A stretch of 64,000 nucleotides of DNA from Setaria digitata (taxonomy: Eukaryota > Nematoda > Chromadorea > Rhabditida > Setariidae), in assembly GCA_003640385.1 (NCBI GenBank), contig RCAB01000035.1:62001-126000 (forward strand), in the 5' to 3' direction. Below the pieces are notes generated by a model. That model saw only the letters and a program-made list of their open reading frames with translations, was not told where the DNA came from and did not search any database. Position numbers and translations under genes: made by a program. Every line of letters begins with the position of its first letter. The first letter of the stretch is position 1. This document shows, one piece after another, positions 25,446 through 42,947 of the stretch.

Positions 25446-28057
25446 TCATTTGTTGAGATTGAGATTTGTTTGCGGTGGACTACATGTGAACTGGGGACGA
25501 GGGAGTGTGTCTAATTAATTTCCTTGCTTCCAGAGCGAGTGGAAGGCATTTGGTTTTATTGCTTGCTTAAATTGTTCCATTTTTTGCTCTTTTTATTGCT
25601 GATAATTCGAACTTCCGATCTCATGGTAATGTTTTCTCAACTTGTTTGTGACATACGCAAATGCGTTCTACTGTGTTTCAAATTCGCCTCTATCCTTGAG
25701 ATTAATGTTACTATCATTCTTCTTTTTTATAGTCTTCGTGACGCTGTGAAAGCTTATTCTATTTGCTTAAGAATGAGAATAGATGCAGAAGAATGTTAAT
25801 GGTAAGGGATTCTGTATTTAATCCTAGGTTAATCGCTCTTCAATTTTTTGCCTTCTCAGTAACGTCATCTTTATCGCTTTTATCTCAGTTAGATTCTTCA
25901 TTCCTCTGTTGCAGTGCTGATTAAAACAGCTATTTTTCTGATTCTTCAAAATGTAAGCGGTTAGGAAGAAGAGATAATTAAATTAGTTTTTCATATCTCT
26001 TTACATTTTGTTACTTTTGTCATTAACATTATTGAATTCAGTGATGATGTGAAAAAAAAAAAAAAAAAAATTGTCAACGTGTAATCAGTCATGAGTGTGG
26101 ATATTCGTTGTGGTCGCTGTGAAGACTGTACCGCTGACTTTATATGAAATCAGATTTTCGATGCGTTGGATTATTAACAGTATTACTGTTCTTGCCATAA
26201 TGTGTGATATTTCATACTCTTAAGAGGCTTTAAGGTATTATGGTCATATGGTGATAATATAACCTAGTGAGTGGTAAGCAAAATGGAAAGCTTTGGATAT
26301 GAGTCTATAACAGTGAATCTAGAATGCCTCTATTCCGCAAAACTTTGTAGATTCGGTTTTAAGAGATGTATGTGATGCTCTCATTCTGTTCGATTTGCTT
26401 TTCAGATAGACTTGCATTACATTTGAATATTGTTTTTTAATTTTTGAGAAAAAAGACCATGGCGCAAAATACTATCTGTATTTACGAAATATATGTACTA
26501 TACATATGGAGGGGGAGAGAGTACGACTACTTTTAGCCTAGGACTGAGAAGATTGGAGCGAACTGAAAGCAAGTTTTTTAAACCATTTTTGGGCTAGCAG
26601 GCGATAGTCATTCCGTGGCAAACCTGTCCGATGAAATAAAATATGATGGCATGAGAGCGGTGTAATCGTCTGTTCCTTTTCATTATTCTCGATTACTTCC
26701 GACATTGCCGGTCTTCGCTTCTGTAGTCTAAAGGTGTCATTATCTGACATTTTTAGTGGATTACGGATTCTGCAATATCATGGCAGACTGAATTAGTTCC
26801 ACTGAGATCTGATCTGAATCTGTACAACTAATTGTTTCTACTGGTGTCACTCGTGATTGCTGGCTTCAATCTAAAAGTTAACAGAAAAGAAGTAGTTCTA
26901 GCATTTTTCGCCTTTTTCATGTTGCCTTTAATATCTAGACTTATATATAATGTCAAAAATGATAGGCTTATCTCTGGTACCATCACTTATAGACAACTAT
27001 TCAAACTTATTACAGTTTACAGCATAAGTTTAAGCCTTATTAAGTTAAATAATTTGATTTTAGTGAATAAAATAAACGGTAATATCATTTCGAGAATTCT
27101 CATTCTTACCATATTTACTCAGCCTCAAAGAAAAGTTGTCTAATCATCATTTGCAGAAGGAAAAAGAAATAACTGTCGCTGTGATAACCAATTTATTCCT
27201 CTTATCATACGTAACATTCTTATTTAACCTATTTTGAAGGAGTAATCGCAGTGAAAATGACCTCACATAACAAGCAACTAGCATTTTCTCCCCACTTTTC
27301 TCATTTTTTCTCTTTTTTGGAAAAAGAGAAATTGTAAAGAGAAGTGGCGTTATATTATAAATCGGACATGAAATTTCTTCCCTCTAGACAGAAGTTACCG
27401 TCAGTTGAAGGAGATTTCTGTATCGAAAAAGATGTATTTACTACTATCACAGATATCTTCTTTTTTAACGAAATACTGGACTTAAATCTAATTAGGCGAA
27501 CTTGTGAGAACAAAATTCACCAAACACCTACACATCCTGCATCATATCACGTATTCCTGTCAATTCATAGCATCGTGATAAGAACAAAGTATTACGTGAA
27601 TTACCACGTGAAGGATATCACGAGAGAACAGAGTGAGGTAAGAAAATTTCTCACGTAATAGATAGAAGGTGCATAGTAACGTTGTCGAGGATAGACGTAA
27701 ATGCTGATTATGATTAAAATCATAATTTTTGCTAATCATAATCTTGCATTCATTTAATTTTTAATACAGTTAGTAAGGATAGATTCACTCATTACTGATT
27801 TAATAAGAGTGGAAGATAATGTTCTAAATATGCCATAGCTAAATCTGAATCCTTACGGAGGATCAACATCACTCGTTTCTGATCCATCGGGAAATGCCTT
27901 TACAACTAAACTGAATAGATGAAGGTACAATAAAACGCAAAATTTTCACACAGAGGCCTTCAGTTGAAGTCTGTGAAGTTCGAATGCTTGCAAAATGACG
28001 TTGACTATTAGCAGGTGGGTCCTTTTTCGTGGACATAGGTGCGGCACTTCTGTGTTC

Positions 28058-28261
28058 TTATTTGGGGTAGCCGTACATTGTGCACTGAGTGGTAAACTTA
28101 TCTTCACCATCCGGAAGCCCCGCTTTGTCCACAGCCAACTGGTCGGAAGTGCTTGCGTTCATCTGTCGTCCCACTCCCAGTACTCCTCCTATAGCTCCAG
28201 AAGGGAAAACGTTACGCAGTATTGATATATTTCGCTCATTTCTTTCTTTTTCTGCATTCAT
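28058..28261 (-). CDS. Orphan coding-like segment, minus strand (67 codons)
   Basis: I do not recognise this. The reverse strand is open from ATG to TAA. The part from 28058 to about 28210 is markedly richer in GC than its surroundings, with a soluble, glycine- and aspartate-containing composition (for example AVDKAGLPDGEDKFT and the end CTMYGYPK). An acceptor-like CTATAG inside it could mark the start of a last exon. No partner exon or domain could be assigned. It may be a last exon of an unseen minus-strand gene, a small protein, or chance. Confidence 0.25.
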   Translation of the reverse strand: MNAEKERNERNISILRNVFPSGAIGGVLGVGRQMNASTSDQLAVDKAGLPDGEDKFTTQCTMYGYPK

Positions 28262-28462
28262 ACAACTGTGTTATTGTGAGAAAAAGAAATGCAATGAAAG
28301 TGAGCTCATCTGACATACGATATTTCATTCTTTCGGAAGGAATACTATCAGGTGGTTAGGGAAGTTCAAAATGGCAGAGAACAACTTCTATTTTACATCC
28401 ATTCTCGTTGTCGTGTTGTTTAGAATAATTGTAATGTGATATGATCCGTACAATGGATGGTT

Positions 28463-28537
28463 TCAGTTAAACAGATCGACAATGCATTCTACTCGCGGGT
28501 TGACTTCAATGAACTCATCAGGAAGCTGATTTTTACC
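28463..28537 (-). CDS. Possible minus-strand terminal exon fragment
   Basis: After a good reverse-strand acceptor (CCTCTTCAG) the frame gives 24 residues including QLPDEFIEVNPRVECIVD and then TGA. The stretch has codon use similar to the nearby genes. The same DNA is also open on the + strand (28467-28545, VDFNELIRKL) with its own acceptor and donor, so the strand is undecided. No gene model could be completed. Confidence 0.2.
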   Translation of the reverse strand, partial: GKNQLPDEFIEVNPRVECIVDLFN

Positions 28538-29092
28538 CTGAAGAGGTTGTATATTTTTGGTGATAAAAGTTCAAGTATGTTCTTTAAATTATTGCCTAAA
28601 AAAATATGTGTTTAATGCCGGGAGTTATCACTGTTTAGCTTTACATTTTAGTAGTTGATGTTACTGCTATATGCAGTGTGCAGTATGAGTAGGTAACCTG
28701 TCCAAGTAGGATATCCTAACTTAATAGTTATACAGCTATTAAGTTACAGGGACGAAATGATTTACAAAGCACCACTTTCTGAAGCGTTTTCTCTTTTCTC
28801 TAGGAGCATTCATGAGTTTTCTGTTAGACTGAGGAATTTACTTTAGAGTACTTGGAGTTTCCGAAGTTTACTTATTTCAGGCTCCATATTTAGTTGAGTC
28901 TAAATTTCCTTAACTTCAACAACCAAAAGCGATGTGAGACGTGAAGAATACTCACCAAAGACAGGAAGCAGTACAAAGTTAAGCAACGTGACTAGTAACT
29001 GATATTAATCTCTAAGTTTAAGATTCTGTTGATCAAAATTGCTCGTTTATAATTTAGCTATTTGTAGCCCATCCCATCTTCACATTTTGCCG

Positions 29093-29102
29093 CTTATTGT
29101 AG
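29093..29102 (+). promoter_or_regulatory. Probable spliced-leader acceptor of the GalNAc transferase
   Basis: CTTATTGTAG ends 10 bases before the ATG at 29113. Confidence 0.45.
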
Positions 29103-29112
29103 ATTGCTAGTG

Positions 29113-34434
<5,322 letters not shown>

Positions 34435-36307
34435 TTTATTATCTGTACGATAAAAGTCTGCAGTACAATTTGTTGCCAAAATTTAGATCGGCAATTCTTA
34501 TTTCGACTTTTCCCATATTTTCTTTCATTTAAGGTTCACGTTTAAAAAAAAAAGATAGGTAACAGTATTTATGCATTGTTTGAAACTTTTTGCTTGATGT
34601 TGTTTATAGTTTCGAAATTTTACTTCCAATCGATCCTATGACTCGGTTGTTAATGATTTAAACTATTTAGTTTAATCAAAAGCTAAGATGTCTTTCTATG
34701 AGGCATGTTAAAATAAGATTTAGTCGCTCTCATCCTTATATAATTTTGAAATGCTCGTGTCTGTTTTTAGAGTTATCTCTTTTCAAATCAAGATTTCAGT
34801 TTCTTCCCCTATCTGAATTTTGGATTCTGTTTCATATTTGTCATTACTTTTGGTCTTTTACCACTTTCTCACCTCTTTAGTGTTCTTCAGTGGAACAAAA
34901 ACACTCCGAAACTGTATCCAGAAGATCTTGAGTTTGGATGAGATTTCGAAGTTTTTTTTTATTTGTTTGGTTTATTTAATTTATTTTTCTTGAAAACTCT
35001 AAATAACAAAGCAAATATAAATAATATTATACTTTTTCATGCATTTTTTTCTTTTTATTTCCTCTTACTTGTCCTTCCCCCCTCCCCCAACTAGATTCTT
35101 TGCAGGAAGTCTGTGAAATCACAAAGTAATTTTTTTTCCTCCACTAATGATCTATAATTTATAAGAAATTAGGCGTGGTTTTTGGTGAAAATTAGAATAG
35201 ACAGGCATGAATAATTTGTACAGTTACTTTTGTGATCATAGGATGCCTTGAAGTTATTTGTTCTCCATTTAAAACTCAAAACTTTTTTCAAGGCTCATTA
35301 AATTTTTACTTCAATCGCATTAGATATATCGATGCTGCTGACTGGATTAAACAATAAAGAGAGTCAAAAAAAGTTGAGATTAGCGGAGTAGCGGATGGGC
35401 CATGCATCAACTATTCTCGAAGGACAGCTATTTTCCAAAGTTCTTAATTTTCTTCACAACTTTTCTTTCACATTACTGAAGCTTTAAGGGATATCTTTAT
35501 TTTGTTCATGTATCTCTCATTCGTTCGCAATATTTCAGATATATATTTATCTCATCTCTAGTCTTAGCCAAAATTTCACATTCACTATGCAATGTTCCAC
35601 CTGTTATGGTAGAAAATTTCGATCTTCTTAAGTCATCTAGGTTACATTAATTTGTTTTGCTAAGTTTCAGATTTTGCTTTGGATTATCCCACACAATAAT
35701 TTTTACTGTCTAGATATTTATTGGACTGCAAAATCAGCTACATGTTGTAACGAAGAAATTCAGCTGTTAAAATAATATCTATTCTTGATTTACTGAATAT
35801 AAGAGGATGGTAGTATGTTTTCTAAAATCTTAACTATTGTAACTATTGTTATGCAGTTATGCTGAATCATGATAAATCTCTCATGGTAGTATTAACACTC
35901 TCTATACACATAAATTATGACTTTGTTATAATTTAAAATAGGGAAAATAAAATTTCAGTCAGTGAGTATCATCATTTTTATAGCTTCATATGTGTTACTA
36001 AATGTCACGTTATTGTACAGCAGATTTTTGCAATGCATGTCCTGCAAATGGTTAAGAAACCAAAGATTTTAAAAACCTTAAAACATAAGCAAGGGAGGTT
36101 AAATTAGAAGATGTGATAGAAGAACTTTTGTGAATTAACAGATATCATTTTGATATTATATAAATGAGCTAGGTAATGACTAATATAGTTATTCTTGTAG
36201 CTGCTGTTAGAGCTCTTCCGACACGGAAGTTTCCCGTTAATCGGATCTGTATCACAGTTTGTCATTTTCCGATATCTCGAATTTGTTTTTGTTATTGCAG
36301 GTAGTAA
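34435..36307. other. Intergenic, no gene seen
   Basis: 3' UTR of the GalNAc transferase and upstream DNA of the p24 gene; AT-rich with short poly-A and poly-T runs. No supported coding segment. Confidence 0.5.
36291..36300 (+). promoter_or_regulatory. Probable spliced-leader acceptor of the p24 gene
   Basis: GTTATTGCAG ends 7 bases before the ATG at 36308. Confidence 0.45.
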
Positions 36308-37686
36308 ATGTCGTTTCTCTTGCTTTTCTTAACTTTGTTATGCAGTTCGGTAAACGCGCTCTATTTCCACATCGCTGAAACAGAACGGAAATGTTTCATT
36401 GAGGAGATACCTGATGAAACAACTGTGATTGGTAATTATAAAGTAATGTTATATGACCCGAATACAAAAGGTTATGGTGAATATCCGGGGATTGGCATGC
36501 ACGTGGAAGTTAAAGATCCTGAAGATAAGGTGATCCATATTTAATACATATTTATATTCCTAATTATTTATGACTAATTCGTTGTAAGAAAATGCTCTAC
36601 ATAGTGAACGTCTTTATCAGTTTTTGACGTGATTTAATGTTGAGTTTATGTGGGTGCATCTTTTGGAATACCGTATACTTTGCATTATCTCTTTTCAGCG
36701 GCGTTGGATGTGCTGAAATATGCTACTAATTATAGAAAGTTTTTTACATTTCACTATAATTAAATTTGTTGTCATAATAATAGTTGCTTAAAGGTTTTAT
36801 AGTAATCTGATTTTGTGACGAAATTTGTTGAGTCATCTGGATGCTACTTCACTTAAATACCAAAGAGGGAACATTGGGCTTTTACTGCTTACCGTGCAAT
36901 ATACTTCCAGGTAATTTTATCGAAGTTGTATACTAGTGAAGGACGATTTACGTTTACCTCTCATTCACCTGGGGAACATTTCATCTGTTTATACTCAAAT
37001 TCAACCGCTTGGTTTAGCGGTGCGCAACTACGAGTGCACCTGGACATTCAAACTGGTGAACATACTCAGGATTACGAGCAGGTTATATTAAATTTATTAT
37101 AACTACTTCACTTACTTTGCAAAATCTGATTAAGTCTTACTTTTTGCGGGAGCCGAATTTCTCTTAAACCCTTTATAATTTCTCGAAGAGTTGTTTGTTT
37201 TTCGAATCTCGAATAGAAAATGTCTTAGATAGCCGCAAAAGATAAATTGAACGAATTGCAACTTCGTATCAGACAGTTGCTTGATCAAGTTGAGCAGATT
37301 TCTAAAGAGCAGGACTATCAGCGGTACAGGTATGACTTTATTTTTTAAAATTTCCGAATATCTTTCGGAAATAGCTGTTATCACCAGCCGTAAAAATTAG
37401 CAACTTATGCGCATCCTCAAAGGAAAATGTGCTCTTACGGTTATCATTTTCTGAAAGATGCTTGTCTCACTTGAATTGATTTAATTTACACTTTATCATT
37501 ATATTGTAATTTTATTTCTTCTTCTCATAAACTAATTCAAGGGAGGAACGTTTCCGACAGACAAGTGAAAATACGAATTCACGGGTATTATGGTGGTCCA
37601 TTGCACAGACAGTCGTGCTGTTATTGACTGGAGCATGGCAAATGCGTCATTTGAAAGGATTTTTTGAAGCCAAGAAACTTGTTTAA
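36308..37686 (+). CDS. TMED4/9: p24-family cargo receptor, TMED4/TMED9 (p24 alpha) type
   Basis: ER-Golgi cargo receptor of COPI/COPII vesicles. Four exons, 212 codons, typical length: 36308-36529, 36911-37081, 37229-37329, 37542-37686. Seen in order: signal peptide (about residues 1-18, [17 protein letters not shown]), a GOLD domain starting [18 protein letters not shown] with the conserved cysteine pair (KCFIEE and HFICLYS), a heptad-like coiled coil ([18 protein letters not shown]), one membrane span (about [15 protein letters not shown]), and the cytosolic tail [12 protein letters not shown]. The tail has the FF and dilysine signals used for coat binding and ER retrieval and is characteristic of the alpha subfamily. 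Confidence 0.95.
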
Positions 37687-38130
37687 TAACTTTTTCCTGT
37701 TAGAGCCTTTTTGCCGTATTTTTAGGTTTTATATTTATTTTATGGGATTAAATACGTTTAGGGTTTTCTTTTGTCAGTTTATTGCTTGTGAAGGGTGAAA
37801 TTTTTCTTTTACTTTTTATTCTTCTACTAATATGGGAAAAGTTATAGAGACTTATAAGTATGGCTGGAGGTTACAGTTTCGTTCTGGTGATTATGAATTC
37901 CATATTGTGGGAAAAGCCATGCTAAAAACTCTTGAAAATTTTAAAATTAACTTTTCTAATTGTGATGCAGTACGTGTAAGCAGATTGTATGCAGATGTTC
38001 GTGGTTTACACTTACTACTCATCTGTTACGCCAATAGTTTTTGGGAAGTTTACTATGGGTGTTGACCGATGGGTGTTGAAAGTATCATTTGTTTGTTTAA
38101 TGGAAGTTGTCAATAGTGGGACAAAAGCAG

Positions 38131-38136
38131 AATAAA
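38131..38136 (+). terminator. Possible poly(A) signal of the p24 gene
   Basis: AATAAA hexamer about 445 bases after the p24 stop codon. Nearer variants cannot be excluded. Confidence 0.3.
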
Positions 38137-38886
38137 TACTGAAGTGTCGATTGTATTAAATTAGATATATTTTATTTGTTCTTGTAAATGACAATATTTT
38201 GGATATTAGATGCCACTGAATGTTAAGGCTGCTTATATATGATTGCTGCCAGGTCGTGTAGCACTCTTTGAAATCAGATTGATGTTTCGTGAATAATGTT
38301 GAAATCATCTGCTTATTAAATTCTAGAAACGATAAATTTCATTAAGTTTTGACGCCATATTACCATCGTTCATAATGTATCAGTTTCTTCAACAATTTTC
38401 TGTTGCTAATCATGCTGTTACTAATTTTAATTCACATATAGACACTGCTGTTTGTGATTATTTTTTCTCTTTATGATTTATTTTCTGAATTATAAGCAGT
38501 ATTACCTGGAAATGTTTTATTTTTTGAAATTACTTTAGGCAGTTGGTATTCTGCAATCAATAAATTTTATCAATATAAGAATAGATAATTGAGTAATACT
38601 TGAAAAGCTTGGATATAAGAAGTTTATTATTGAACAAGTTCGAAAAATTCTCTGGTCAATTTTGTCTATATATTGATCATAAGCACTCGGATTCGACATT
38701 TTCGTTCTTTTTTAAGGAGTTTATCTCTTTGAAAAGAACAAGGATGTCTGGTCTCACCCTCGCTGTATTAAACAAAGTTACGTGGTCGAGAAGTTGTTTT
38801 ATTCTTAATTGATCGTGGATACAGGTAGTATACTTGCCGCACTCCGCAAGCTGGCATTAAAAAGGGAAAAGGATTGCTTGGAAATA

Positions 38887-38895
38887 GCTTTGCAG
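38887..38895 (+). promoter_or_regulatory. Probable spliced-leader acceptor of the dehydrogenase
   Basis: GCTTTGCAG ends 7 bases before the ATG at 38903. Confidence 0.45.
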
Positions 38896-38902
38896 AGTAG
38901 TA

Positions 38903-41900
38903 ATGTTCATTCGAAAATGGATGGAAATAAGAATATCACGAGGTTGGATGGCAGTACTTGCAGGAGCTGCTGGAGCTAGTGGGGCTTACTATAGTTACTT
39001 GTATGTTTTCTTTTTTTTTTTTCATATATTTTTTGATTGATGGGGGAGGGGTGGTTAAAACCTGGTAGGAGAGGAACAGTGCATTGGATTGCTCTGTAAG
39101 ACGCATCCAGTATTGATATTTCATAATTATTTTACTAGTGGAATTCACTGGAAGAATTTCATTATTTTGGTATTAAGGTAACAACTTGAAACAATGCTTG
39201 GTGAATAGAAATGTAAAAGAGAAATAAGATGGGAAATTTTGATTTTTTCTCTTCTTAACTCTTCATATTAACAATGAATTATGTGATTTTTTTTGATGCT
39301 GGTTGATATGAGCTGTCATAAATGTACATGCCTAATTCTACGTAAATTATCCTAATCAGTTATCTTGATTATCCCAGTCAGAGTCATCTTCAATAATTTT
39401 TAAACCTCACATGTTTATTTTCCTATTTAGCAGCAGCAAACCACATGATGAATACAAATTTGGCCATGATTTATCTGGTAAAACATATGTCGTTGTGGGT
39501 GCTTCTTCTGGTATTGGCAAAGAAACAGCCAAAGAATTAGCAATACGAAAAGCGAAAGTAATTATGGCCTGCAGGTAATATTTCTAAATGTGATAATTTG
39601 CAGTAATAGTTCTAAATGTGACAGGTTATTTTTATCAGTGTGATTGCGAGTGATGTTCAGACATTTGAATGTTTTTCTAATGGCTTTCATAATCAAAAAT
39701 GATAAAATATCTCACTTGACTGTAAGGCTATTAACTGGGCCTCAGTACCACTGTACTTATTTGATATTTTTGAAGCCACTACTTGCTAATAATAGGAAAT
39801 GCTATTGTATCAGTCTATAAACCCATGAAGATGTTAGAAATGTTTTAAGGTATTAATTCATATCTTCAGTGAAACAGTTTTGCAGGGATCACCGCAAATG
39901 CATTGAAGCTAGAAGAAATTTAGTAATAGCAGCGAAAAATATGGAAATTTATTGCAGACGTTTAGATTTAGAAGACTTTGATTCAGTGCGAGATTTTGTT
40001 TTCAAACTTAACACAGGTGAGATTAGTTATTGTAGAGCTGTGCTGTTCTTCATCGTTTGCATACTCCTTGTTATTATGCCTTCTTATCCTTTCTTCTGGA
40101 AAATGAAGATTCTCTAAATGAATTTTGTTGAAACATTTCATAACTTTTTTTGACATTTTCAAAAAAAAAAAAAAACTATGGGTTGAATTGACGAACAAAA
40201 AAACAACAAATTGTTTGGATCAGTAAGACTGCACTAAAGAAAATAAAATTTCGTAGGACTTCAATGTCTTCTACAACTGCAGGAAACGTGGTGATAAGCT
40301 TATTTTTTCTAGTTATAGGATAATATTTTAGTTCATTCTATTTATATATATTGAGTGAATTTTTCTTTCCAGGTAAAGGAAATATTGAAGAGATCGATGG
40401 CATAGTTTATTGTGCTGCTACTGCAGAATCTACTCGACAAACAAATAAGGTTAATGATATCATGAGAGAAGAAATGTTGTCTTTCGAGCATAGTTGTGTT
40501 GTTTTCAGGAACTTTTTAATACATTTTGAATTCAAGTCAAGAATGTGGCAATTGTAGTCATGATACCATGTTGTGTCAAAAGTAGTTGGTAATGGCTTAT
40601 TCGAATGAAAGTAAATTTCACTAAATGAATGAACTGAATTAGGTTGGCAGTGGTGTAAGAAGCATTTTTAAAGAATTATTTCTATCACCGTAATATTGCG
40701 AATGAGCCCCACTGAACACTTTGTTATTCTGATAACCTACATAACCGGAAAATACTTCGTTTCAGCATCATGTAGAGCGTACGTTTGCGACGAATTATTT
40801 AGGACCATTTTTATTAACATCTTTATTGTACGATCGATTGAGAAAGCAGTCAAGTCCGGTTCGCCTCGTATTTCTGAATACTTCTGATATAAAAATGTAA
40901 GTTATTTGTTCTCGAAAATTCTAATTTGAGGGTTCTTTCTTCCCCTCTCCTTTCTTACGAAAAAAAATCTTCCCTTATTCAACATTATATCAGACTTTCT
41001 CTTTTCTCTCCTAGAAACGATTTAAATTTTGATGATTTGAATTCCGTGGATTTAACGAAGTGGCAAAAATCTCCTGAGAAGGCGAAAAAAGACGCTTATT
41101 ATCAAAGTAAACTTGCTTTGGCTCTTTTTGTGAAATCGCTGTCAGAAAAGGTGAAAGGTTGGTTTTACAAAGAAGTTTTAATTATTAATTGCCTCTACTT
41201 TCCCAGATGAAAGTGTTCACCTTATAGGAATTTGTTTTCTCTCTTGCTTTCATGTCCCCAGATCTGAAGAGGTTATCAGTATGTTACATTACGGTGGAAG
41301 TGGATGTGCCGAGGGATAAAAGGAAATTAGATCCTGAAATATTTTTAGTCATTGGAGTACTTAAATCCATAGTTATTGTTCCTTTCTTATTATTGTTAAG
41401 GAAATAGGAATACTCTTGCTTTTATTGACGTTATTCTAGGTACAAACATACGGGTTACAATGGTTGATCCAGGTGATACGAAAACTGATCTGTTTTATCG
41501 TTTAGAAGAAACTGAAGATGGAATGTTTTTTGTACGGTGGTATAAAAGTCTGAAAGTGTGAGATGTTATGAAATAATTCGAAAAATTATTTAAGATAATT
41601 TAAAACAGTCAGTCTCATTCTTTGGTCATCTTTCCAAATATATACGGATTTTACAGGTGGGTTTATGGACTTGTTGCTGCACAGTCGGTAACTGATGCTA
41701 TTCGTCCCATATTATATGCACTTGCAGATGAAAAAATGGAAGACGTAAATGGAGTTTTCATCAAGTAAGTGAGGTTGAATTTTGAAACTACTTAATCAAT
41801 TGTCCTAATATATCTTCCTTTTTCTTTCTAAATAATCTTTAACTGATTATCTTTACATCTCATACGCGATGTACGTATCAGGAAGTAACTACCAGTAGGT

Positions 41901-42157
41901 TACTTAGCTCTTTTCTTTTTTCTTTTTTAGTGTCTTCATATGCAGAAAATTATAGCTCGCTTAGAACCGAAGTGCCATGGCATCAGCTGGCACTGGATGA
42001 AAAAATCTCTCGTAAGTTGTGGCTAACGAGTGCTAAGTGGACCGAAACGGGTGTTCATTTGAAACGCCTTCAGCAGGATTTGAAAAAACCAAAATCCAAG
42101 GAAACAGATGCAACGGAAGAGAAGAAGACTAGAAAGGGTTGGTTCCCGTGGCTTTGA
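38903..42157 (+). CDS. Membrane-anchored short-chain dehydrogenase/reductase, retinol-dehydrogenase-like
   Basis: NAD(P)-dependent oxidoreductase of the classical SDR fold; substrate unknown. Nine exons, 383 codons: 38903-39000, 39431-39574, 39886-40016, 40373-40449, 40766-40896, 41015-41157, 41440-41557, 41657-41764, 41956-42157. The first exon gives a basic start and a hydrophobic Ala/Gly segment, a likely N-terminal membrane anchor. The dinucleotide loop is VGASSGIG (G56, G60, G62). The catalytic tetrad can be placed at N160 (FATNYLG), S190 (LNTSD), Y222 and K226 (YYQSK); DPGDTKTDL follows. The usual NNAG structural motif reads YCAA (137-140). The last splice is uncertain: acceptors at 41930 and 41945 break the frame, and only a weaker TATAG at 41955 keeps it. 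The C-terminus is Lys-rich and ends GWFPWL. Confidence 0.87.
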
Positions 42158-42262
42158 TGAGAAGCTCTGAACAACTTCCCTAATATTAAGATTCTGAAGA
42201 AAGTGTCGGTCAGAGATTTTGTGGTGTGCTAAAATGATGTGGACAGACGTTAGATATCATAT

Positions 42263-42268
42263 AATAAA
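42263..42268 (+). terminator. Probable poly(A) signal of the dehydrogenase
   Basis: AATAAA 106 bases after the stop codon; a second AATAAA follows near 42365. Confidence 0.45.
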
Positions 42269-42875
42269 ACTATTAATTATGAATTCCGTGGCTCTCCCAC
42301 ATGTTTTTGGTATAAATATGAAAGAACCGTTTTAATATGTAACTGTAAAATCATCGCATATGGGAATAAATTTTTTTTCCATCACTACTTTTCAGATGAA
42401 ATAGCTAAATCCTTCAGCGGGAAATCAACGTTGCATATACTAATATTTGTTCTATTATTCTAGGTTTACAAAGAAGGCTAAGAAACTTATTAAAAAGAAA
42501 AAAAAAAAAAAAAGAATATTCCACCGATTACTAAGCATATGTTTGTAAATCATCTCGCTGATGACGGTTTTATTGGTTTCTCAGTCATAGTCAATTTCTT
42601 GAATAGATGTTTCCTATCTTTGTTGATAGTTGACCAATAGATGATAATCAATCTTCACCATTTCTATTTACCATTTACCCATGAAAAACTTCGTATCTCG
42701 TCATATCGTGATATGACATCAAAAAAAAAAAACGATCATTCCTTACGAATGATTGAGATCTCACATCAGAATGGATCTAGTTCACTCCCGTGGCTGTTAA
42801 CGCTTTGAATTCAAATGCTAGTCACTTCACTTCCATTCCTATCTTCGGAATCCTCCACTGGAAATAATACTCATC

Positions 42876-42947
42876 ATGCCTATTATGCCTGTTTTTAACT
42901 CAAAAGAACTCAAAGGAAAGACACTGTTGGAAGCTTCACAAAATGAG
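42876..42947 (+). CDS. Possible orphan first exon
   Basis: From ATG the frame reads 24 codons (starts MPIMPVFNSKELKGK) and ends exactly at a strong donor, GAG|GTGAGT, in phase 0. Exon 2 of DLST also begins in phase 0, so this could be an alternative, non-mitochondrial first exon of DLST, or the start of an unrecognised gene. The protein segment matches nothing I know. Confidence 0.22.

Larger units (their letters stand above)
25446..29112. other. Intergenic gap with weak coding-like islands
   Basis: Mostly AT-rich non-coding DNA between CPSF3 and the GalNAc transferase. Two short islands of higher GC near 28058-28261 and 28463-28545 look partly coding and are listed separately. An 18-base poly-A run lies near 26054. 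Confidence 0.5.
37687..38902. other. Short intergenic gap
   Basis: 3' UTR of the p24 gene and leader region of the dehydrogenase. The open frame 37832-38065 has no known similarity and lies where the 3' UTR should be. No gene supported. Confidence 0.5.

Noticed and set aside
25524..25799. 91-codon frame after CPSF3
   Set aside because: T-rich DNA giving a hydrophobic translation; follows directly on the CPSF3 stop, probably 3' UTR.
26832..27658. Two frames of about 100 codons in the CPSF3-GalNAcT gap
   Set aside because: No similarity, AT-driven residue content, no acceptor or leader site at their starts.
37832..38065. 77-codon frame after the p24 gene
   Set aside because: Begins 145 bases after the stop codon and lies before the likely poly(A) signal, so it is most likely 3' UTR; the translation is not recognisable.
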